A stretch of DNA of 45,309 nucleotides from Saccharofermentans sp. (GCA_016292215.1 JAEFBB010000017.1:1-45309), one strand, 5' to 3'. Positions 24,996-33,562 are shown, counted from the first letter of the stretch. Notes: generated by a model from the letters alone, not told the origin. Numbers and translations are program-made.

Positions 24996-25036
24996 AAAAA
25001 AAGCGTCGCTTTGTAAGAAATCAAAGCGACGCTTTT
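24996..25036 (-). terminator. Terminator of the Met-Glu-Cys tRNA operon
   Basis: AAAGCGTCGCTTTG pairs with CAAAGCGACGCTTT around a short loop, with T-runs on both sides. It directly follows tRNA-Cys on the minus strand. Confidence 0.92.
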
Positions 25037-25110
25037 TGGAGGTACCACCCAGATTTGAACTGGGGATCAGGGTTTTGCAGACCCATGCCTTACCACTTGG
25101 CTATGGTACC
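25037..25110 (-). tRNA. tRNA-Cys (anticodon GCA)
   Basis: Minus strand GGTACCA...TGGTACC-T-CCA acceptor pairing. The anticodon loop CTGCAAA between TGGGT and ACCCT gives GCA. The T-arm CCCAG-TTCAAAT-CTGGG is canonical. 74 nt; third tRNA of the operon. Confidence 0.95.
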
Positions 25111-25112
25111 AT

Positions 25113-25187
25113 TGGTGACCCGTACGAGAGTTGAACTCGTTACTCCGCCGTGAAAGGGCGACGTCTTAGCCGGTTGACCAACGGGCC
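25113..25187 (-). tRNA. tRNA-Glu (anticodon TTC)
   Basis: Minus strand starts GGCCCGT and ends ACGGGTC-A-CCA. The anticodon loop CTTTCAC between TCGCC and GGCGG gives TTC. The T-arm is ACGAG-TTCAACT-CTCGT. 75 nt; 2 nt upstream of tRNA-Cys. Confidence 0.95.
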
Positions 25188-25192
25188 TTTTA

Positions 25193-25269
25193 TGGTAGCG
25201 GCGGTGGGATTCGAACCTACGACCTGCCGGGTATGAACCGGACGCTCTGGCCAACTGAGCTACGCCGCC
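25193..25269 (-). tRNA. tRNA-Met (elongator, anticodon CAT)
   Basis: Minus strand starts GGCGGCG and ends CGCCGCT-A-CCA. The anticodon loop TTCATAC gives CAT. The acceptor begins with a G-C pair and the anticodon stem lacks the three G-C pairs of the initiator, so this is the elongator. 77 nt, first tRNA of the operon. Confidence 0.93.
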
Positions 25270-25286
25270 ATAAAAGTTGCTTTGAA

Positions 25287-25315
25287 ATTATATCTACTCA
25301 ATGTTTTAAAGTCAA
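25287..25315 (-). promoter_or_regulatory. Promoter of the Met-Glu-Cys tRNA operon
   Basis: Minus strand TTGACT (25310-25315), 17-bp spacer, TATAAT (25287-25292), 18 nt before tRNA-Met. Confidence 0.9.
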
Positions 25316-25395
25316 TAGAATATGGAAGAAAAGGAATAAATACTTGCGCCGGTTTTGTGTTTATTGCAAGGAGCCTCGGTTCCGGATAATCTCAA

Positions 25396-25657
25396 GAGAG
25401 ACTATGATGATTTCGAGTCACCGGAAGTTTTCCCAGCCTGTTTAGATTACTAATGTTTGGAAGTCGCCTTTGGTTCTAGCTCCTCGACTGAGAGACTATT
25501 ATGATTTCGAGTCACCGTAAGTTTTCCCAGCCTGTTTAGATTACTAATGTTTGGAAGTCGCCTCTGGTTCTAGCTCCTCGACTGAGAGACTATTATGATT
25601 TCGAGTCACCGTAAGTTTTCCCAGCCTGTTTAGATTACTAATGTTTGGAAGTCGCCT
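25396..25657. repeat. 94-bp tandem repeat, about 2.8 copies
   Basis: Units begin GAGAGACTAT at 25396, 25490 and 25584 (exact 94-bp period); the third ends after its GTCGCCT at 25657. Copies differ by a few substitutions. Each unit contains AGATTACTAATGTTT on the plus strand, which also occurs inverted at the 3' end of the neighbouring membrane-protein gene. The 427-bp gap holds this array plus the tRNA promoter. No coding potential is visible. It is not a CRISPR array, as there are no variable spacers. Confidence 0.9.
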
Positions 25658-25707
25658 CCGCATCTTGCGCCAGCAAGGAGGACAGCGACGGAAAACATTA
25701 GTAATCT
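25632..25707. repeat. Long inverted repeat spanning the 3' end of the small membrane-protein gene
   Basis: Perfect 15-bp arms AGATTACTAATGTTT (25632-25646) and its complement (25693-25707), with inner pairings GTCGC/GCGAC and CTCC/GGAG around a GC-rich loop. The stop codon of the 25698-26132 gene lies in the right arm. It lacks a typical T-run but could form a strong 3' hairpin on that mRNA. Confidence 0.75.
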
Positions 25708-26132
25708 CTGTTTTGCATTTTCCAGTTCGACCACTCCACCGCCTGCTTATGTCTCTCGGATAAATAGATCATGTTGGCGAGCTTGGTGGCTTTGCTGAAA
25801 GCGCGCTTTTCGAATTGCTTTGCGATAAACATCCACAATGCTAACAGCACAACAATAACGGCGACTATTATTACCGCGACCAGGACACCGTTGTTGTACA
25901 TATTTACGACCATTTGACTGCCTGTTGTAAGCGGTGAAATAGGAGCGGCGATCACCTCGGTTTTTCCCGTGCTGTAGAAAACGGACGTAAGGATCAGCAT
26001 GGACGCGAATAAGACTATCGTGGTAATAATCACGACTTTGAATCTTTTTCTGCTGAACCTGAAAAGAAAAGGAATCTTGTTGAATTCCTCTTCGTAAAGC
26101 TCATTGAATACATTGTCGTTTTCGAGTCTCAT
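25698..26132 (-). CDS. Small membrane protein, unknown function
   Basis: 144 residues. Two membrane segments (about 31-53 and 83-106) separated by a short loop, with charged N-terminal (NELYEEEFNKIPFLFRFSRKRFK) and C-terminal (about 108-144) parts probably cytoplasmic. I recognise no family. There is no Shine-Dalgarno; the ATG is preceded by seven T residues and a TTATTA, so initiation is unusual or the start misplaced. Its last codons (GAT TAC TAA) lie inside a sequence that is repeated in inverse orientation in the 94-bp array next door. It sits between the tRNA operon and the ribosomal protein operon. Confidence 0.65.
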   Translation of the reverse strand: MRLENDNVFNELYEEEFNKIPFLFRFSRKRFKVVIITTIVLFASMLILTSVFYSTGKTEVIAAPISPLTTGSQMVVNMYNNGVLVAVIIVAVIVVLLALWMFIAKQFEKRAFSKATKLANMIYLSERHKQAVEWSNWKMQNRDY

Positions 26133-26160
26133 AAAAAAATAATAACGGAAAAACCGGGCA

Positions 26161-26193
26161 AAGAAAAGGAGCTGCCAAACGACAGCTCCTTGA
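26161..26193 (-). terminator. Terminator of the ribosomal protein operon
   Basis: Minus-strand AGGAGCTG / CAGCTCCT stem with an 8-nt loop and following T-rich tract, just past the rplL stop. Confidence 0.88.
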
Positions 26194-26216
26194 AGTTAAT
26201 CATTCTATGGTAAGAA

Positions 26217-26594
26217 TTACTTGAGCTCGAGCTCAGCGCCGCAACCATCAAGCTTCTTCATGAGGTCATCAGCCTCATCCTTAGAAACGTTCTCCTTGAG
26301 GGCAACAGGTGCCTTCTCAACGAGTTCCTTAGCTTCCTTAAGACCCATACCAAGAACATCCTTAACTGCCTTGATAACGCCCATCTTGGAATCGCCGAAG
26401 CTCTTGAGCATAACTGTGAACTCTGTCTGCTCAACAGCTGCTGCACCAGCGCCTGCGCCAGCACCAGCGGATACTGCTACTGCTGCTGCGGATACGCCGA
26501 ATTCCTCTTCAATAGCCTTCTCAAGATCGAAAAGCTCGATAACTGAGAGACCCTTAATTTCTTCAAGAATGCTTGTAACTTTCTCACTAGCCAT
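26217..26594 (-). CDS. rplL: 50S ribosomal protein L7/L12
   Basis: 125 residues in the usual form: helical N-terminal dimer domain (about 1-30), Ala/Gly-rich hinge (about 35-52, [16 protein letters not shown]), and a C-terminal domain with [20 protein letters not shown], which contacts translation factors. It follows rplJ by 31 nt and closes the operon before a strong terminator. Confidence 0.98.
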   Translation of the reverse strand: MASEKVTSILEEIKGLSVIELFDLEKAIEEEFGVSAAAVAVSAGAGAGAGAAAVEQTEFTVMLKSFGDSKMGVIKAVKDVLGMGLKEAKELVEKAPVALKENVSKDEADDLMKKLDGCGAELELK

Positions 26595-26625
26595 TTTAAG
26601 TTTCCTCCTATGAAATTTTAGCTAA

Positions 26626-27270
26626 TTACTCTGCGGGTGTTTCCGCGGGTGCAGCTTCTTCTGCGGGAGCCTCTGCGGGCGCCTCTTCTGCTGCGGGTGC
26701 TTCAGCTTCAGCTGCGGGAGCCTCTGCTTCTGCCTTTACTTCTTCTGCTGCGGGTGCTGCAACTGCCTCACCGCCTTCTTCCTGCTTCTTCTCTGCAACT
26801 GCCTTTACGAGCATAGCAAGCTTCGTGAAAGGGAAGAGCAAAGAATATGCAACCTGTGTCTGGAGTGTTTCCGGATCCGGTACCTGAGACAAAGCGATAA
26901 CTTCATCAATTGAAGAAACCTTGCCGTCAATGATGCCGCCCTTGATCTCCATAGGCTCAATGTCCTTGCTGTACTTAGCAAGAACCTTTGCAGGAGCGAT
27001 GATGTCATCAGAGTATCCTACTGCTGTAGGTCCCTTGAATACGTCATCAAGTCCTTCAAAGCCAAGCTCTGCGAAAACACGTCTTAAAACAGTGTTCTTG
27101 ATGACCTCAAACTTAACGCCGGCCTTGCGGAGCTCTGAACGCATTTCTGTGTCCTGAGCAACAGTAAGTCCGCGGGTAGCTACGAATACATATGTTGTAG
27201 CGCCCTTGAGCTCAGATGTGAGATCTTCTACACGCTGCTGCTTAGCTGCCAGAATTTTTTCACTGGGCAT
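26626..27270 (-). CDS. rplJ: 50S ribosomal protein L10 with long acidic C-terminal tail
   Basis: 214 residues against about 165 in E. coli. The body is a standard L10 (stalk base; binds 23S rRNA and L7/L12 dimers) with VRxRVFAEL-like and GPTAVGYSDD segments. From about residue 166 there is a low-complexity tail of Ala, Glu, Pro and Thr (EAEAPAAE type). Such tails occur in some Clostridia and Actinobacteria but no defined role is known to me. It is preceded by an L10 leader RNA in which L10 is expected to repress its own operon. Confidence 0.97.
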   Translation of the reverse strand: MPSEKILAAKQQRVEDLTSELKGATTYVFVATRGLTVAQDTEMRSELRKAGVKFEVIKNTVLRRVFAELGFEGLDDVFKGPTAVGYSDDIIAPAKVLAKYSKDIEPMEIKGGIIDGKVSSIDEVIALSQVPDPETLQTQVAYSLLFPFTKLAMLVKAVAEKKQEEGGEAVAAPAAEEVKAEAEAPAAEAEAPAAEEAPAEAPAEEAAPAETPAE

Positions 27271-27284
27271 ATTGGTTTTTCCTC

Positions 27285-27470
27285 CTTATTTTATTTCTAT
27301 TAAAGACCCCCCTGGGTAACTGACAAGTCAAACCAAGGGGGACGAATTAATCCTTTAATAGAACTAACAGCTCCTTCCTCGGCCGGCCGTCCGATTATCT
27401 CGGACATTTCAGAGATCATATCGCAATGATCTCACCTGCTGTCTTTGGCAGGAAAGGTATTTAATTGTAG
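27285..27470 (-). ncRNA. L10 leader (ribosomal protein autoregulatory RNA)
   Basis: The 210-nt gap between rplA and rplJ contains, on the minus strand, AGACAGCAGGTG and, further on, GGCCGAGGAAGGAG, matching the conserved blocks of the L10 leader that L10(L12)4 binds. It ends with a strong hairpin (CCCCCTTGG / CCAGGGGGG, about 27306-27341) followed by a short T-run, which could act as an attenuator before the rplJ ribosome site. Assignment rests on position and these motifs; a covariance-model search was not possible. Confidence 0.8.
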
Positions 27471-27480
27471 TTAGTCAGAA

Positions 27481-28173
27481 TCAGGAGAACTTTGTAGCGT
27501 TAACCTTGATTCCGGGGCCCATTGTAGATGCAAGAGAGCAGCTCTTGATGTACTGGCCCTTAGCTGCTGCCGGCTTAGCCTTGATGATAGCTTCCATCAG
27601 AGCCTTAACGTTCTCTTCGATCTTCTCGGGACCGAAAGAAACCTTACCGACGGGGCAGTGAATGATGTTGGACTTGTCGAGTCTGTACTCGATCTTACCG
27701 GCCTTAACTTCGTTAACAGCCTTTGTAACGTCCATTGTAACTGTGCCTGCCTTAGGGTTAGGCATCAAGCCCTTAGGACCTAAGACCTTACCTAATCTAC
27801 CGAGCTTACCCATCATGTCGGGTGTAGCGATGATTACGTCGAAGTCAAACCAGTTCTCTTTCTGGATCTTATCGATCATGTCGTCATCACCAACGAACTC
27901 AGCGCCTGCTTCCTTAGCCTCATCAGCCTTAGGACCCTTAGCGAGTACCAAAACTGTCTTTGTGCGGCCTGTTCCGTGGGGAAGAACTACAGCACCTCTA
28001 ACCTGCTGGTCAGCGTGTCTGGAGTCAACGCCCAATCTTACGTGAAGCTCTACAGTCTCATCGAACTTAGCCTTACCTGTCTCGCAGACAAGCTTAGCTG
28101 CATCAGAAGGATCATAGAGTGTGGATCTGTCAACGAGCTTTGCGAGCTCAGCATATCTTTTGCCTGATTTCAT
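27481..28173 (-). CDS. rplA: 50S ribosomal protein L1
   Basis: 230 residues, normal length. Motifs: [12 protein letters not shown] start, [38 protein letters not shown] and the closing TMGPGIKVN segment. L1 binds the 23S rRNA L1 stalk and helps release deacylated tRNA from the E site. It follows rplK by 16 nt. Confidence 0.98.
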   Translation of the reverse strand: MKSGKRYAELAKLVDRSTLYDPSDAAKLVCETGKAKFDETVELHVRLGVDSRHADQQVRGAVVLPHGTGRTKTVLVLAKGPKADEAKEAGAEFVGDDDMIDKIQKENWFDFDVIIATPDMMGKLGRLGKVLGPKGLMPNPKAGTVTMDVTKAVNEVKAGKIEYRLDKSNIIHCPVGKVSFGPEKIEENVKALMEAIIKAKPAAAKGQYIKSCSLASTMGPGIKVNATKFS

Positions 28174-28189
28174 GCTCTATTCTCCTTTC

Positions 28190-28618
28190 TTAGTCTTTCT
28201 TTACAACGATTCCCATGGAACGTGCTGTACCTGCGACCATTCTTGCGCATGCCTCTACATCGGCAGCGTTAACGTCGGGCATCTTGATCTGAGCGATCTT
28301 TAAGCAGTCCTCCCATGTAACTGTTGCAACCTTCTCTGTATTAGGTCTTCCCGAAGCCTTCTCGATCTTAGCGGTCTTCTTAAGAAGTACCGGTACCGGC
28401 GGAGTCTTCGTGATGAACGTGAATGAACGGTCAGCATAAACTGTAATAATTACAGGAATGATGAGACCTGCGTCATTAGCTGTTCTCTCGTTGAACTCTT
28501 TAACAAACTGCGCGATGTTGATACCGTGCTGTCCAAGAGCTGGTCCGACCGGCGGCGCGGGTGTTGCTTTGCCTGCAGGTATCTGAAGCTTTACATAACC
28601 TGTGACTTTCTTAGCCAT
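28190..28618 (-). CDS. rplK: 50S ribosomal protein L11
   Basis: 142 residues. It has the Pro-rich N-terminal segment [17 protein letters not shown] that binds the GTPase-associated rRNA centre, and a C-terminal RNA-binding domain. Needed for factor-dependent GTP hydrolysis and the stringent response. The start has a strong GGGAGGTGG site. It lies 67 nt downstream of nusG; that gap could hold a promoter but none is clear. Confidence 0.98.
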   Translation of the reverse strand: MAKKVTGYVKLQIPAGKATPAPPVGPALGQHGINIAQFVKEFNERTANDAGLIIPVIITVYADRSFTFITKTPPVPVLLKKTAKIEKASGRPNTEKVATVTWEDCLKIAQIKMPDVNAADVEACARMVAGTARSMGIVVKKD

Positions 28619-28685
28619 ACTTGGCCACCTCCCAATTTAGATTTTTTATTATCAATAGCCTCTAAGGGCTCTTAATAAACGTTAA

Positions 28686-29234
28686 TTAAACTTTTCTTAC
28701 CTTAATGAAGTCGAGCGTAACAGGTGTCTCACGTCCGAACATGGATACCGTAACAGTAACCTGCTGCTTCTCTTCATTGATGTCCTTAACGACAGCCTTG
28801 CTGTCCTTGAAAGGACCGTCTGTGATGATGATGAGATCACCAACACGATAATCGACCTCTACGCTTGTAGGAACGATCAAGCCCATCTTGACCAAGTCTT
28901 CATCCGTCATCGGGATCGGCTTGTTCGGGTCAGGTGCTACAAAGCCCGTAACACCGTTGGTATTACGGATCTTGTACCAGAGATCCTTGTCAACCTTATC
29001 GTTGTTGCCGTAAACGAGCTTCAAGAAGATATAGTTGGGGAATCTCAGCTTCTCAACTTCCTTACGCTTGCCGTTCTTTGTCTCAACGACGATATCTGTC
29101 GGCAGATAGACCTCCTGGATAATGTTCTCCATATCCTGGGCCTTAGCATAATTCTCTATGGAAGTCTTAACTTTCTTCTCATATCCGCCGAAGGTATGAA
29201 TTATATACCACTTGGCTTCATTATTATCCGGCAT
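28686..29234 (-). CDS. nusG: Transcription antitermination/termination factor NusG
   Basis: 182 residues: NGN domain (KWYIIHTFGGYEKKV...) that binds RNA polymerase and a C-terminal KOW domain (VGDLIIITDGPFKDSKAVVKDIN) that binds partners such as ribosomal S10 or Rho. The length suits a Firmicutes NusG. The start has GGAG upstream and follows secE by 21 nt in the universal secE-nusG-rplK order. Confidence 0.98.
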   Translation of the reverse strand: MPDNNEAKWYIIHTFGGYEKKVKTSIENYAKAQDMENIIQEVYLPTDIVVETKNGKRKEVEKLRFPNYIFLKLVYGNNDKVDKDLWYKIRNTNGVTGFVAPDPNKPIPMTDEDLVKMGLIVPTSVEVDYRVGDLIIITDGPFKDSKAVVKDINEEKQQVTVTVSMFGRETPVTLDFIKVRKV

Positions 29235-29255
29235 TTAAATACTCCTAAATCAAGC

Positions 29256-29570
29256 TTAACCTTCAGCTGAGGACTCTGTCTCCTCAGAAGTCTCCGGAGC
29301 CTCTGTCGAAGCTTCGGTAGCAGCTTCAGTGGTGGCTTCTGTAGCTGTTGTCTCGACAATATCGTAGAAACCGATCTTGTCCAAGATCCAGCGGCCGCCG
29401 TCACTGATCAATGTAAGGTAAACAGCGAAAAATACGATTACGAGGAGAACTACAGCAGAAGTCTTAGCGAGCTTCTCACCCGTCGGCCATGTTACACGCT
29501 TGAGCTCGGCAAAGATATCAGATACCCTCTTGCCGAAGCGCTTGAAAATGTTACCTTTTTTATCAGCCAT
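29256..29570 (-). CDS. secE: Preprotein translocase subunit SecE with acidic Thr/Glu tail
   Basis: 104 residues. The SecE core has the amphipathic helix FAELKRVTWPTGEKL (about 19-33) and one membrane segment (about 37-57), enough to clamp SecY. It is followed by an unusual low-complexity tail of Thr, Glu, Ala and Ser (about 72-104), which topology puts outside the membrane. Bacillus SecE is about 59 residues and lacks this tail. It sits between rpmG and nusG as expected. Confidence 0.95.
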   Translation of the reverse strand: MADKKGNIFKRFGKRVSDIFAELKRVTWPTGEKLAKTSAVVLLVIVFFAVYLTLISDGGRWILDKIGFYDIVETTATEATTEAATEASTEAPETSEETESSAEG

Positions 29571-29589
29571 TTTAATGTCCCTTTAAGAA

Positions 29590-29754
29590 TTACTTGGATT
29601 CTCTGTGAATTGTGTGCTTACGGCAGAAGGGGCAATACTTCTTGAGCTCTAATCTCTCTGTATTGTTCTTCTTGTTCTTGTATGTCTGATAGTTCCTCTG
29701 CTTGCACTCTGTGCATGCAAGAGTCAGCTTATCGCGAGCTCCGGCCTTTGCCAT
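29590..29754 (-). CDS. rpmG: 50S ribosomal protein L33
   Basis: 54 residues from ATG at 29754, chosen for its GGAGG site; an in-frame extension upstream is not supported. It has the zinc-binding pairs CTEC and CPFC and the segment [25 protein letters not shown], so this is the zinc (C+) form. First gene of the rpmG-secE-nusG-rplKAJL operon. Confidence 0.96.
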   Translation of the reverse strand: MAKAGARDKLTLACTECKQRNYQTYKNKKNNTERLELKKYCPFCRKHTIHRESK

Positions 29755-29855
29755 GGTACCAATACCTCCAAAACGTTGTGTTGCAGGGACTTTTTGCGCC
29801 CCTCGCGCCAATTTCCGCGCAACTAAAAACAAGACCTGAACGGTCTAGCGCGAAG

Positions 29856-29885
29856 ATTGTATCACAGACCAGGGGTTAAAGTCAA
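29856..29885 (-). promoter_or_regulatory. Promoter of the rpmG-secE-nusG-rplKAJL operon
   Basis: Minus strand TTGACT (29880-29885), 18-bp spacer, TACAAT (29856-29861), about 100 nt upstream of rpmG. The -35 abuts the terminator of the his operon. Confidence 0.75.
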
Positions 29886-29924
29886 CGAAAATATTAAGAA
29901 GTGAGGGCATTATTCCTCAGCTTC
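29884..29924 (-). terminator. Terminator of the his operon, overlapping the hisE stop
   Basis: GAAG-TGAGG (29898-29906) pairs with CCTCA-GCTTC (29915-29924) with one bulge; a T-rich tract follows on the minus strand. The stop codon of hisE lies in the stem. Confidence 0.65.
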
Positions 29925-30195
29925 TGCGGGACCTCAATTCTGTCTCAACATCATCCAATGTAATGCCGCGGTCAGCCATGAGGACCAAAAGGTGATATTC
30001 CAGATCCGCGATCTCCTGGATCGTGGCTTTTCTGTCTCTCTGGGAAGCAGCGATAACGACCTCTACGGCCTCCTCACCGAGCTTTTTTGAGATCTTGTCT
30101 GTACCCTTTTCGAAAAGGTAATTTGTGTAAGAACCCTCTACGGGATGTTCCTTACGGTCAATGATTACGCTGTAAAGCTCTCTTAAAATATCCAT
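29917..30195 (-). CDS. hisE: Phosphoribosyl-ATP pyrophosphatase
   Basis: 92 residues, a MazG-type helical fold with KLGEEAVEVVIAASQ and the DLEYHLLVLMADRGI segment providing acidic metal ligands. It converts PR-ATP to PR-AMP, step 2 of histidine synthesis. It stands as a separate gene 3 nt after hisI rather than fused to it, and is last in the operon. Confidence 0.96.
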   Translation of the reverse strand: MDILRELYSVIIDRKEHPVEGSYTNYLFEKGTDKISKKLGEEAVEVVIAASQRDRKATIQEIADLEYHLLVLMADRGITLDDVETELRSRRS

Positions 30196-30198
30196 TCT

Positions 30199-30573
30199 TT
30201 ATTCCTCCTTATCGCTTTCCGGATCCCATTCTTCAAGATCTGTGTAAAAACATGTCCTGTTGCCTGTGTGGCAAGCGGCTCCGGTCTGGTCGATCTTATA
30301 CAATAACGTGTCTTTATCGCAGTCGATGCTTGCGGTCATTACTTTCTGAACGTGGCCCGAAGTCTCTCCCTTTTTCCAGAGGGTGTCCCTCGACCTCGAA
30401 TAATAGTGCATGTAGCCTGTCTCGCAGGTAAGGCAGAAGGCCTCCTCATTCATGTAGGCCATCATGAGAACATCGCCGGTCTCATAATCCTGCGTGATGG
30501 CAGGGACCAGACCGTCTGAATTCTTCTTCATTTTAGCCCACAGATCCTTGGGCGCGAACTTCATTCCGCTCAT
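30199..30573 (-). CDS. hisI: Phosphoribosyl-AMP cyclohydrolase
   Basis: 124 residues. Motifs: [28 protein letters not shown] and the zinc and substrate residues in [21 protein letters not shown]. It opens the adenine ring of PR-AMP, step 3. Stand-alone form without HisE. Overlaps the hisF stop by 4 nt (ATGA type). Confidence 0.97.
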   Translation of the reverse strand: MSGMKFAPKDLWAKMKKNSDGLVPAITQDYETGDVLMMAYMNEEAFCLTCETGYMHYYSRSRDTLWKKGETSGHVQKVMTASIDCDKDTLLYKIDQTGAACHTGNRTCFYTDLEEWDPESDKEE

Positions 30574-31343
30574 AAAACTCTCCTTACGGGAATTCCCTCG
30601 TTCTCAAGATAGTCCTTGAGATCAGAGATCTGTATCTCACCGAAGTGGAAAAGGCTTGCCGCGAGCACTGCATCCGCCTTGCCGATCCTGACTGCATCAG
30701 CAAAGTCCTTCATGGTGCCTGCTCCGCCTGAAGCGATGACCGGTACTCCGACATTCTCGGAGATCATTGCAGTGATCTTGTTATCGTATCCGGACTTTGT
30801 ACCGTCCCTGTCCATCGATGTGAGAAGGATCTCACCTGCACCAAGGGAAACGGCTTTCTTTGCCCACTCGAGAGCATCGATGCCGGTAGGCTTCGTGCCG
30901 CCTGCGATAACAACTTCATAACCTGAGGGAAATCCTGTCTCTCTGGCCTTAACGTCGATGGCGCAAACTATGCACTGTGCTCCGAACATATCGGAAGCTT
31001 CCTTTATGAAGCCGGGATTCTTGACCGCTGCGGAGTTAAGGGATACCTTGTCCGCGCCTGCATTAAGAAGGGCCCTGATATCTTCGACGGTCCTGATGCC
31101 GCCTCCGATGGTAAACGGAATAAATACTTCATTGGCAACTCTTCTGGCCATCTCGACCGTGGTGCCTCTTGATTCGATGGTAGCCGTGATGTCTAAGAAA
31201 ACGAGCTCATCGGCACCGGAAGCGTTATATGTCTTGGCACACTCGACCGGGTCGCCCGCATCTCTTAAAGATACGAAGTTAACGCCTTTGACGACTCTGC
31301 CGTCCTTAACGTCCAGGCAGGGAATTATACGTTTTGTAAGCAT
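30570..31343 (-). CDS. hisF: Imidazole glycerol phosphate synthase, cyclase subunit
   Basis: 257 residues, a TIM barrel. It starts [20 protein letters not shown] with the catalytic Asp in CLDVK; the second catalytic Asp lies in [13 protein letters not shown]. It makes IGP and AICAR using ammonia channelled from HisH. The gene overlaps hisA by 19 nt. Confidence 0.98.
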   Translation of the reverse strand: MLTKRIIPCLDVKDGRVVKGVNFVSLRDAGDPVECAKTYNASGADELVFLDITATIESRGTTVEMARRVANEVFIPFTIGGGIRTVEDIRALLNAGADKVSLNSAAVKNPGFIKEASDMFGAQCIVCAIDVKARETGFPSGYEVVIAGGTKPTGIDALEWAKKAVSLGAGEILLTSMDRDGTKSGYDNKITAMISENVGVPVIASGGAGTMKDFADAVRIGKADAVLAASLFHFGEIQISDLKDYLENEGIPVRRVL

Positions 31344-32038
31344 TTTGCCAGGTCTACCTTTCCTTCGTAAATGGCCTTTCCGATGATAACGCCGGCGCAG
31401 CCCGATGTCTTGATGAGTTCAACGTCCTCATCAGAACCGATTCCGCCTGAAGCGATAACGTTAAGGCCTGTTGCCAATACCATTTCTTTTGTCTGTTCCA
31501 CTGCAGGGCCCGTGAGCATTCCGTCTCTTGCGATGTCAGTGAATACCACTGTCGTTGCGCCTGCTTCTTTACACTTTAGTGCGAAGTCTACAGCCTTAAG
31601 CTCGGAGTCAGATGTCCAGCCGTCGACTGATACATATCCGTCGTGGGCATCGATGCCGATAGCTACCTTGTCACCGAATCTCTCGAGAGCTTTTCTCGTA
31701 AACTCGGGATCCTTGACTGCAGCTGTACCAAGAACTGCTCTTGATACTCCGTATTCTTCGATCCACTTAGCGAGTGTGTCCATATTGCGGATACCGCCGC
31801 CCGTGTCGACCTTAAGGCCTGTCTTTACGGCGATCTCTTTGATGATCTCGTGGTTCTCGGGAGTACCGCTTTTCGCTGCGTCCAGGTCAACCACATGGAT
31901 CCATGTGGCTCCTGCTTCCTTGAACATGAATGCCTGGTCTAAGGGTGAATCGTTATAGACTGTTACGTCATCGTATTTGCCCTGTCTTAACCTGACGCAC
32001 TTGCCGCCGATGAGGTCGATTGCGGGTAATATGATCAT
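31325..32038 (-). CDS. hisA: Phosphoribosylformimino-AICAR-ribotide isomerase
   Basis: 237 residues, a TIM barrel paralogous to HisF. It starts [17 protein letters not shown] with catalytic Asp8 and has [14 protein letters not shown] with the second catalytic Asp. Step 4 of histidine synthesis. Overlaps the hisH stop by 4 nt. Confidence 0.98.
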   Translation of the reverse strand: MIILPAIDLIGGKCVRLRQGKYDDVTVYNDSPLDQAFMFKEAGATWIHVVDLDAAKSGTPENHEIIKEIAVKTGLKVDTGGGIRNMDTLAKWIEEYGVSRAVLGTAAVKDPEFTRKALERFGDKVAIGIDAHDGYVSVDGWTSDSELKAVDFALKCKEAGATTVVFTDIARDGMLTGPAVEQTKEMVLATGLNVIASGGIGSDEDVELIKTSGCAGVIIGKAIYEGKVDLAKCLQNV

Positions 32039-32658
32039 TTCTTTGTCTCCGCTACAAATTTCTTAAGGATGCCGAGGCCTGCTTCGCCGCTCTTTTCGGG
32101 ATGGAACTGCATTCCGAAAATGTTGTCCCGCTCAAACGATGAGCAGTACTTGATACCGTAATCTGTCATCGCTGCGATATCGGCTGAATTGCCCGGCTGG
32201 CAAAAATAGGAATGGACGAAGTAAACATAGTCGCCTTCGGTAAGAAGTCTTCCCGTGACATTGACCAGCTTGTTCCAGCCCATCTGGGGGACCTTGAGTC
32301 CGTTGTCGGGGAAACGTCTTACGAATCCGGGGATGATTCCGAGGCCCGATACGACGCCCTTTGTCTCTCTTCTCTCGAGGCTGTTCTCTTCAGAGCCTTC
32401 GAGCATGAGCTGCATGCCGAGGCAGATGCCTAAAAACGGCTTGCCCGAATTGGCGATGTCTATAAGAGGCATAACGAGATCTCTCGACTGGAGCTCATCC
32501 ATGGCAGGAGCGAAGCTTCCTACACCGGGGAGGATAACTCCCGACGCGTTATAAAGCTCGTCGGCATCGGAAGTGATGATGCAATCGCTGCCGATGTGCT
32601 TTAACGCCTTCTCGACAGAGCCCAGATTGCCCATTCCGTAATCAACTATTGCTATCAA
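32035..32658 (-). CDS. hisH: Imidazole glycerol phosphate synthase, glutaminase subunit
   Basis: 207 residues, a class I glutamine amidotransferase. Nucleophile Cys in GICLGMQLM (about residue 79), His and Glu in FGMQFHPEKSG near the C-terminus. It supplies ammonia to HisF. It starts 4 nt after purC. Confidence 0.98.
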   Translation of the reverse strand: MIAIVDYGMGNLGSVEKALKHIGSDCIITSDADELYNASGVILPGVGSFAPAMDELQSRDLVMPLIDIANSGKPFLGICLGMQLMLEGSEENSLERRETKGVVSGLGIIPGFVRRFPDNGLKVPQMGWNKLVNVTGRLLTEGDYVYFVHSYFCQPGNSADIAAMTDYGIKYCSSFERDNIFGMQFHPEKSGEAGLGILKKFVAETKK

Positions 32659-32662
32659 AGGA

Positions 32663-33544
32663 TCAGATTTCCTTTCCCGTCAGACGTGAGTAGCACTCAC
32701 GGTACTTTTCAGCTGTCTTGTCGATGATCTCCTGAGGGAGGTGCGGTGCGGGATATGTCTTATCCCAGTCGAGTGTCTCGAGCCACTCTCTTAAGAACTG
32801 CTTGTCGAAGCTCTTCTGTGCGTGGCCGGGCTCATACTCTGATGCATCCCAGAATCTTGAAGAGTCAGGTGTGAACATCTCGTCGCATACTGTGAGGACG
32901 CCGTCGATCTTACCGAACTCGAACTTTGTATCAGCAAGGATAAGGCCCTTTGTGAGCGCAAACTCGGAAACCTTCTTATAAAGAGCAAGAGATGCGTCTC
33001 TTAATGCGGAAGCATCCTCTTCGCCGATCAGGTCAACGAGCTGCTCATAAGTGATGTTGATGTCGTGACCCTCATCAGCCTTGGTGGAAGGTGTGAACAA
33101 AGGCTCGGGGAGCTTGTCTCCCTGGAGCATGCCCTCAGGCATCTTGATGCCGCCGACTGTGCCGGACTTCTTGTATTCCTTAAGAGCGGAGCCCTCGAGA
33201 TAGCCTCTTACGATGCACTCTGCAGGAAGCATCTGAGCCTTCTTTACGAGCATGGATCTTCCCTCGAGCTCTTCCTTATACTTATCGAATCCCATAGGAT
33301 ACTTGGAAACATCCGTTGTGATTACGTGATTCGGGATGATGTCCTTTGTGAAGTCGAACCAGAAAGCAGAGATAGAAGAAAGCACTCTGCCCTTGTCAGG
33401 GATCAGTTCATCGAAAATAACATCAAAAGCGGAGATCCTGTCGGTAACGACGAGAAGAAGTGAATCACCGAGATCGTAGATGTTTCTGACCTTGCCCTTA
33501 GCGAGCACCGGCTGGTCGATAAAATCAGTATCCTTAATAAGCAT
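32663..33544 (-). CDS. purC: Phosphoribosylaminoimidazole-succinocarboxamide synthase, placed inside the his operon
   Basis: 293 residues, the longer PurC form. It starts MLIKDTDFIDQPVLAKGKVRNIYDLGD; further marks are TDRISAFDV, ECIVRGYLEGSALKEY and LADTKFEFG. It joins CAIR and aspartate to SAICAR, the purine step just before AICAR. It lies between hisB (18 nt upstream) and hisH, in the same orientation, and appears co-transcribed. HisF/HisH release AICAR into the purine pathway, giving a plausible metabolic link. Confidence 0.97.
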   Translation of the reverse strand: MLIKDTDFIDQPVLAKGKVRNIYDLGDSLLLVVTDRISAFDVIFDELIPDKGRVLSSISAFWFDFTKDIIPNHVITTDVSKYPMGFDKYKEELEGRSMLVKKAQMLPAECIVRGYLEGSALKEYKKSGTVGGIKMPEGMLQGDKLPEPLFTPSTKADEGHDINITYEQLVDLIGEEDASALRDASLALYKKVSEFALTKGLILADTKFEFGKIDGVLTVCDEMFTPDSSRFWDASEYEPGHAQKSFDKQFLREWLETLDWDKTYPAPHLPQEIIDKTAEKYRECYSRLTGKEI

Positions 33545-33562
33545 TTATGTATCCTCCAAAAA

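Noticed and set aside
25396..25657. Possible CRISPR array
   Set aside because: The 94-bp units are whole tandem duplicates with no distinct repeats and variable spacers, and no cas gene is in the window.
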